Assembly: GCA_910585415.1 (NCBI GenBank)
Contig: CAJUDT010000021.1
Coordinates: 1 to 29,013 of the forward strand
Reading direction: 5' to 3'
DNA: 29,013 nucleotides
Source of the DNA: an uncultured Flavonifractor sp.
GTDB taxonomy: Bacteria > Bacillota > Clostridia > Oscillospirales > Oscillospiraceae
Shown here: in pieces, positions 24,908 through 29,013 of the stretch
How the letters are laid out: every line of letters begins with the position of its first letter
How positions within the stretch are numbered: the stretch's first letter is position 1
The notes under the pieces: model-generated
What the model was told of the DNA's origin: nothing
What the model saw: the letters and a program-made list of their open reading frames with translations, nothing else
Databases searched by the model: none
Made by a program: the position numbers and the translations under genes

Positions 24908-25126
24908 ATGAAAAAACGTTTCAAGCTCATGGATTTGGACTGCGCGAACTGCGCCGCAAAAATGGAGGATGCAATCAAACGCATTGAGGGAGTCAACAGC
25001 TGCACCGTCAGCTTCATGGCGCAAAAGCTGACCCTGGATGCAGAGGACATCCGGTTTGACGCGATTCTCCAAGAAGCAATCAAGGTCTGCAAGCGCATTG
25101 AACCCGACTGCACCGTCATACTTTAA
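24908..25126 (+). CDS. Free-standing heavy-metal-associated (HMA) domain protein
   Basis: A 72-residue single HMA domain with the metal loop DLDCANCAAKME (C12, C15 by my count from the ATG). Such proteins carry soft metals, or act as the N-terminal domain of P1B ATPases. The ATG follows AAGGAGG. It lies 43 bases before the ATPase gene, which itself lacks an N-terminal HMA domain, so this looks like that domain split into its own gene. A role in passing metal to the pump is inference from context. The cytosolic location is expected. Confidence 0.9.
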   Translation: MKKRFKLMDLDCANCAAKMEDAIKRIEGVNSCTVSFMAQKLTLDAEDIRFDAILQEAIKVCKRIEPDCTVIL

Positions 25127-25169
25127 CGGGAAGAACGCATTCCATTACACAACAGAGGAGTGACCCCCT

Positions 25170-27029
25170 ATGTCCAAGAAGCAAAAGCAGACCCTATACC
25201 GAATTTTGCTCAGTGCCGCCCTGCTGATAGCAGCGGCTTTACTCCCCCTGGAGGGGTGGCCCCGGCTGGCGGTATTCCTGATTCCCTATGCCCTGATTGG
25301 CTGGGATGTGCTGTGGCGAGCAGTGCGCAACATCGCTCACGGAGAAATCTTTGACGAAAATTTCCTCATGTCCCTGGCAACCGTGGGAGCCCTATGTGTA
25401 GGAGAATACCCCGAAGCCGTGTTCGTCATGCTCTTCTATCAGGTGGGAGAGCTCTTCCAGAGCTACGCCGTGGACCAGTCCAGAAAGTCCATTGCTTCCC
25501 TCATGGACATCCGCCCCGACTATGCCAACCTTGAGGTGGACGGGCGGATTCAGCAGACAGACCCGGAGGACGTGGCGGTGGGGGACATCATCCTCGTTAA
25601 GCCGGGGGAGCGCATTCCCCTGGACGGCGACGTGGTGGAGGGGACCTCCACCCTGGACACCGCCGCCCTCACCGGCGAGTCCCTTCCCCGCTCAGTCGGG
25701 CCGGGAGAGAGCGTCGTTTCCGGGTGTGTCAACCTGTCTGGCCTGCTGCGGGTGGAGGTGACAAAGCCCTTTGAGGAATCTACCGTCGCCAAAATTCTGG
25801 ATTTGGTCGAAAACGCTTCCGCAAAAAAGGCCAAGGCGGAAAATTTCATCACCAAATTTGCGCGGTATTACACACCAGCGGTTGTCCTAGCCGCCGTGGT
25901 GTTGGCGGTACTGCCGCCCCTGGCCCTGGGGTGGGCGTGGACCGACGCCATTTTGCGGGCGCTGAACTTCCTGGTAGTTTCCTGCCCCTGCGCACTGGTA
26001 ATCTCCGTCCCCCTGTCCTTCTTCGGGGGCATTGGCAGAGCCTCCAGACAGGGCATTTTGGTCAAAGGCGGCAGCTATCTGGAGGTATTGGCCCGCACCG
26101 AAACGGTGGTGTTCGACAAGACCGGCACCCTCACCAAGGGCGTATTCCAGGTCACCGCCGTCCACCCGGAGCAGGGCACAGAGGCGGAGCTGCTGGAGCT
26201 GGCCGCGCTGGCGGAGGCCTACTCGGACCACCCCATTTCCCGCTCTCTGAAAACGGCCTATGGCAAACCCCTGGAACCGGAACGGGTGAGCCATGTGGAA
26301 GAGCTGTCCGGCCGGGGCGTCCGGGCGGTGGTGGACGGCAAGGAGGTCTGTGCGGGCAACGACAAGCTCATGGAGGAAATCGGGGCAGCATGGAAGCCCT
26401 GCCATCAGGTGGGGACAGTCGTCCATGTGGCGGTTGACGGTGTCTACGGGGGACATATCATGATTTCCGACCAGGTGAAGGAGGACGCCAAGGAGGCCAT
26501 TGCCGCCCTGAAAGGCCTTGGCGTAAAGCGGACGGTCATGCTCACCGGAGACGCCGCCGCCGTGGGCGAGGCTGTGGCCCAGGAGCTGGGGTTGGATGAG
26601 GTTCATACCCAGCTGCTCCCCGCCGGGAAGGTGGAGCGGGTGGAGGCCCTGCTGACAGAAACCTCAGCCAAGGGCGCCCTGGCCTTTGTGGGGGACGGCA
26701 TCAACGACGCGCCGGTGCTCTCCCGGGCGGACATCGGCATTGCCATGGGAGGCCTGGGCTCTGACGCGGCCATCGAGGCCGCTGACGTGGTCCTCATGGA
26801 TGACAAGCCCTCCAAGCTGGCGGAGGCCGTGGATATCGCCCGACGGACCCTGGGAATCGTCCGGCAGAACATCATTTTTGCCCTGGGGGTGAAGGCTCTG
26901 GTGCTGATTCTCAGCGCTATGGGCAAAGCTACCATGTGGGCGGCGGTCTTTGCCGACGTGGGCGTTTCCGTCATCGCCATATTGAACGCCATGCGGGCCC
27001 TGGGATTTGGCCGCAAGGGGAAAGTATAG
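25170..27029 (+). CDS. P1B-type heavy-metal efflux ATPase (Zn/Cd/Pb class)
   Basis: A 619-residue metal-exporting ATPase. Motifs in order: TGES (168-171), the membrane metal site CPC in SCPCAL (272-274), DKTGT with phosphorylated D316, the HP locus at H354/P355, GDGINDAP (508-515), and in the last membrane helices K575 (GVKAL) and D596 (FADVG), which is the ZntA/CadA pattern. The N-terminus lacks any CXXC HMA domain; a separate HMA gene precedes it. ATG follows GAGGAGTGA. The operon regulator is of CadC type, so Zn, Cd or Pb are the likely substrates. ZntA/CadA naming is likely but I leave the symbol empty because the metal is not proved. Confidence 0.95.
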   Translation: MSKKQKQTLYRILLSAALLIAAALLPLEGWPRLAVFLIPYALIGWDVLWRAVRNIAHGEIFDENFLMSLATVGALCVGEYPEAVFVMLFYQVGELFQSYAVDQSRKSIASLMDIRPDYANLEVDGRIQQTDPEDVAVGDIILVKPGERIPLDGDVVEGTSTLDTAALTGESLPRSVGPGESVVSGCVNLSGLLRVEVTKPFEESTVAKILDLVENASAKKAKAENFITKFARYYTPAVVLAAVVLAVLPPLALGWAWTDAILRALNFLVVSCPCALVISVPLSFFGGIGRASRQGILVKGGSYLEVLARTETVVFDKTGTLTKGVFQVTAVHPEQGTEAELLELAALAEAYSDHPISRSLKTAYGKPLEPERVSHVEELSGRGVRAVVDGKEVCAGNDKLMEEIGAAWKPCHQVGTVVHVAVDGVYGGHIMISDQVKEDAKEAIAALKGLGVKRTVMLTGDAAAVGEAVAQELGLDEVHTQLLPAGKVERVEALLTETSAKGALAFVGDGINDAPVLSRADIGIAMGGLGSDAAIEAADVVLMDDKPSKLAEAVDIARRTLGIVRQNIIFALGVKALVLILSAMGKATMWAAVFADVGVSVIAILNAMRALGFGRKGKV

Positions 27030-27047
27030 TGGGTATCCATAAATATA

Positions 27048-27079
27048 AACGGGGCGCGGCCAGCTGGCCGCGCCCCGTT
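27048..27079. terminator. Palindromic terminator between convergent genes
   Basis: A palindrome with arms of about 16 bp (27048-27063, 27064-27079) that folds around a central AGCT. Weak T-rich tails lie on both sides (ATGATTTT on plus, TATATTTAT on minus). It probably serves the ATPase and uridine phosphorylase transcripts. Confidence 0.8.
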
Positions 27080-27088
27080 ATGATTTTG

Positions 27089-27859
27089 TCAGGTCTTGTC
27101 CCGGTCCGCCAGAATCAAGCGTTTGACGGCCTCAATTCCCACCTCCACGGCGGCGGTGAGGTCGTGGCTCTCGTGCTGGTCCAGACCGGCGGCTTCCCGC
27201 TCCTGGTTCCAGATTACGTGGAAGCAGGAGCCGCACCGGACGCCCAATGCCGCCGCGCAGCAGAACAGCGCCGCCGACTCCATCTCCGAGGCCAGCACCC
27301 CCAGGCGCTTCCAGGCCTCCCACTTGGCGAGCAGCTCGTAGGACACGGGCATACGGGCGGGGCTGTGCTGGCCATAGAAGGAGTCCTTGCACTGAACGAC
27401 CCCCGCGTGCCAGGGCTTCCCCAGGGCCTTGGCGGCCTCCACCAGGGCGGTCTGCACCTGGTAGTCGGCCACGGCGGGGAACTCAATGGGGGCATACTCC
27501 CGCGAGGCCCCCTCGTGGCGGATGGCCCCGGTGGCAATGACCACATCGTCGCTCTGGACCTTGAGGGCGATGCCCCCGCAGGTGCCCACCCGGACGAAGG
27601 TATGTACGCCGATGGCGTGGAGTTCCTCCATAGCGATAACCGCCGAGGGACCGCCAATGCCTGTGGAACAGACACTGACCTTCTCCCCCAGGAGGGTGCC
27701 GGTGTAGGTCGTGTACTCGCGGTTGGACTGGACCTTTCTGGGCAGGTCAAAATAGGCCGCGATTTTCTCACAGCGGCCGGGGTCCCCAGGCAAAAGGCAG
27801 TACCGCCCTACGTCCCCTTCCTTACATTGAATATGAAACTGAAGCTCGTGCGCCTGCAT
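27089..27859 (-). CDS. udp: Uridine phosphorylase
   Basis: A 256-residue nucleoside phosphorylase (NP-I family) that splits uridine, and probably deoxyuridine, into uracil and (deoxy)ribose-1-phosphate. Family features are PGDPGRCEKIA near residue 24, VCSTGIGGPS (63-72), VRVGTCGGI near 89, EFPAVADYQVQTALVEAAK, and EMESAAL near the C-terminus, all close to E. coli Udp. The ATG at 27859 follows AGAGGTGAG; upstream in-frame starts lack a site. It has its own promoter and is a single gene divergent from the unknown protein at 28044. Confidence 0.93.
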   Translation of the reverse strand: MQAHELQFHIQCKEGDVGRYCLLPGDPGRCEKIAAYFDLPRKVQSNREYTTYTGTLLGEKVSVCSTGIGGPSAVIAMEELHAIGVHTFVRVGTCGGIALKVQSDDVVIATGAIRHEGASREYAPIEFPAVADYQVQTALVEAAKALGKPWHAGVVQCKDSFYGQHSPARMPVSYELLAKWEAWKRLGVLASEMESAALFCCAAALGVRCGSCFHVIWNQEREAAGLDQHESHDLTAAVEVGIEAVKRLILADRDKT

Positions 27860-27887
27860 GGCGCTCACCTCTCTTTCTGATGATGTC

Positions 27888-27916
27888 ATTATAACGGATT
27901 TTCGGTCGATTTGCAA
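27888..27916 (-). promoter_or_regulatory. Sigma-A promoter of udp
   Basis: On the minus strand TTGCAA (27911-27916), a 17-bp spacer and TATAAT (27888-27893). Confidence 0.88.
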
Positions 27917-27954
27917 GATATACAAAGCCGAAGGTTTTTTGTAACCTTTTGTTG

Positions 27955-27983
27955 TTGCATTTTCTCGCGGTTTCCCATACAAT
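27955..27983 (+). promoter_or_regulatory. Sigma-A promoter of the 28044 gene
   Basis: TTGCAT (27955-27960), a 17-bp spacer and TACAAT (27978-27983). It is back to back with the udp promoter. Confidence 0.85.
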
Positions 27984-28043
27984 GGAGACAACAAAGGAAA
28001 TGAGTCGGGGCGCGTGCGCCCTGTGATGGAAAGGAGGGCCCCT

Positions 28044-28745
28044 ATGAAACGAACGGTTATGTTTGCGGCGGCGGCCCTGCTGTCCGGCTTTGTCCTGGGA
28101 ACGCTCTTCGGCAGTGGGGCCCTCACCAGCGGGGAGAGCGCAGTGCTGACAGCTGCCGCCGCCGGTGTGGGTACGCCCATTCCAATGGCCGGGAGCCCGG
28201 ACAATCCTCCGGCAGCGACTGTAACTCCCCTGGACCCGGAGGACGATACCTTGCTGCTGGAGCGGGCCGGGCAGGTGCTGGAGGCTATGAAGGCGGCGGA
28301 TTATGGCGCCCTGGCCGCACTGGTGTCCCCGGTGTCGGGGGTGACCTTTACCCCGTATTCCACTGTAAACGCGGAGGTGGACCTGTGCCTTACAGCGCGG
28401 CAGGTGGCCGGACTGGGGACCGACGACACCATCTACGTCTGGGGTCTGGAGGACGGAACCGGGGAGCCCATCCGCCTCACCGGGGAGGACTATTTTGCCC
28501 AATATGTCTTTAACACCGACTACACCCAGGCCCCAAGCCTGAGCGTGGACCAGGTGCAGGCCAGCGGCAACGCCATGGAAAATGTGGCGGAAAGCTATCC
28601 GGAGGCCCGGTTTGTCGAGTACTATTTCCCCGGCCTGGACCCGGAGATGGAGGGGTATGACTGGTGTTCCCTCAAGCTGGTGCTCCAGCCGGAGCAGAAC
28701 GACTGGTATTTGGTGGGGGTCATCCACGGACAGTGGACGATTTGA
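28044..28745 (+). CDS. Membrane-anchored extracellular protein of unknown function
   Basis: A 233-residue protein. The ATG at 28044 follows AAAGGAGG (28030-28037); the in-frame ATG at 28014 has no site. An N-terminal hydrophobic segment (about 4-22) anchors or exports it. A low-complexity linker (about 38-65) leads to a compact C-terminal domain (about 70-233) that begins with a helix (LLERAGQVLEAMKAADYGAL) and has many aromatic residues toward the end (FVEYYFPGLDPEMEGYDWCS, then GQWTI). I have the impression that this domain recurs in related gut Firmicutes, but I know no function for it. It has its own promoter; no clear terminator separates it from the tRNAs. Confidence 0.8.
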   Translation: MKRTVMFAAAALLSGFVLGTLFGSGALTSGESAVLTAAAAGVGTPIPMAGSPDNPPAATVTPLDPEDDTLLLERAGQVLEAMKAADYGALAALVSPVSGVTFTPYSTVNAEVDLCLTARQVAGLGTDDTIYVWGLEDGTGEPIRLTGEDYFAQYVFNTDYTQAPSLSVDQVQASGNAMENVAESYPEARFVEYYFPGLDPEMEGYDWCSLKLVLQPEQNDWYLVGVIHGQWTI

Positions 28746-28783
28746 GGCCAGGAAAATTTTTTCTCGATTTTGCGTTTTTATGG

Positions 28784-28812
28784 TTGACATTTGGATTGGG
28801 GTCGAGTATAAT
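28784..28812 (+). promoter_or_regulatory. Consensus promoter of the tRNA cluster
   Basis: TTGACA (28784-28789), a 17-bp spacer and TATAAT (28807-28812): a perfect match to the vegetative consensus, 33 bases ahead of tRNA-Val. Confidence 0.92.
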
Positions 28813-28844
28813 AATCTTCGCTGCTTGAGTTCGAGCACGAACAG

Positions 28845-28920
28845 GGGAGCATAGCTCAGCTGGGAGAGCGCATGCCTTACAAGCATGAAGTCACAGGTTC
28901 GAGCCCTGTTGTTCCCACCA
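28845..28920 (+). tRNA. tRNA-Val (anticodon TAC)
   Basis: A 76-base cloverleaf with acceptor GGGAGCA / TGTTCCC, D-arm AGCTCAGCTGGGAGAGC, anticodon stem CATGC / GCATG around CTTACAA (anticodon TAC), and T-arm ACAGG-TTCGAGC-CCTGT. The CCA end is encoded. Confidence 0.97.
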
Positions 28921-28954
28921 GCCGCTTTCTGCGGCCTTGTAGCTCCTACCATAT

Positions 28955-29013
<59 letters not shown>

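Noticed and set aside
24843..24911. 22-codon leader peptide ahead of the HMA gene
   Set aside because: It has no ribosome binding site, and its Lys/Gln/Thr make-up follows from the A/C-rich DNA. It is kept as a low-interest observation only.

Overview
The window looks like chromosome of a GC-rich, endospore-forming Gram-positive gut Firmicute, most like the Oscillospiraceae (Flavonifractor / Lawsonibacter / Intestinimonas type). The evidence is a clear sporulation sigma factor SigG, a SAM-I (S-box) riboswitch ahead of metK, S-layer homology domains, lipoprotein and LPXTG-free membrane-anchored surface proteins, strong AGGAGG-type ribosome binding sites with some GTG/TTG starts, and many vegetative promoters with almost invariant 17-bp spacers. 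The genus is inference from gene style. No phage, integrase, transposase, CRISPR array or rRNA was seen.

Layout. 1-503: no gene; the region ends in one copy of a dispersed hairpin repeat. 504-3756: an OmpR-type response regulator and histidine kinase (4-bp overlap), then a DUF975-type membrane protein with its own promoter. 3976-6493: a cysteine desulfurase followed by a MATE efflux pump. 6575-7873: a secreted Ig-like/SLH surface protein. 8047-8484: a small soluble protein of unknown function. 8529-10785: two related stand-alone XRE regulators on the minus strand flank a lipoprotein gene with a consensus promoter and a NodB-type polysaccharide deacetylase. 11002-12369: an exported TraB/GumN-like protein with an SLH-like N-terminus. 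12480-15246 (minus): sigG with a sigma-G-like promoter, a zinc-ribbon/TM/Big2 protein, and a permuted NlpC/P60-like protein. 15493-16371: a DegV protein. 16557-18375 (minus): a cysteine-rich mini-protein, metK and its SAM riboswitch. 18472-24151: an MMPL/RND transporter translationally coupled to a large surface protein whose beta-helix (GLUG) repeats are interrupted by a long coiled coil. 24235-27029: a zinc/cadmium-type efflux operon (ArsR/CadC regulator with a palindromic operator, free-standing HMA protein, P1B ATPase) that carries a second copy of the hairpin repeat. 27089-28745: divergent uridine phosphorylase and an anchored extracellular protein of unknown function. 28845-29013: tRNA-Val and the start of tRNA-Asp.

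Much of the coding capacity is cell-envelope related: surface proteins, peptidoglycan or polysaccharide enzymes, and exporters. The most unusual items are the MMPL plus beta-helix/coiled-coil pair, the pair of dispersed hairpin repeats in which the right arm of one copy is the reverse complement of the left arm of the other, the split HMA/ATPase metal efflux operon, and the Cys-Gly mini-protein.
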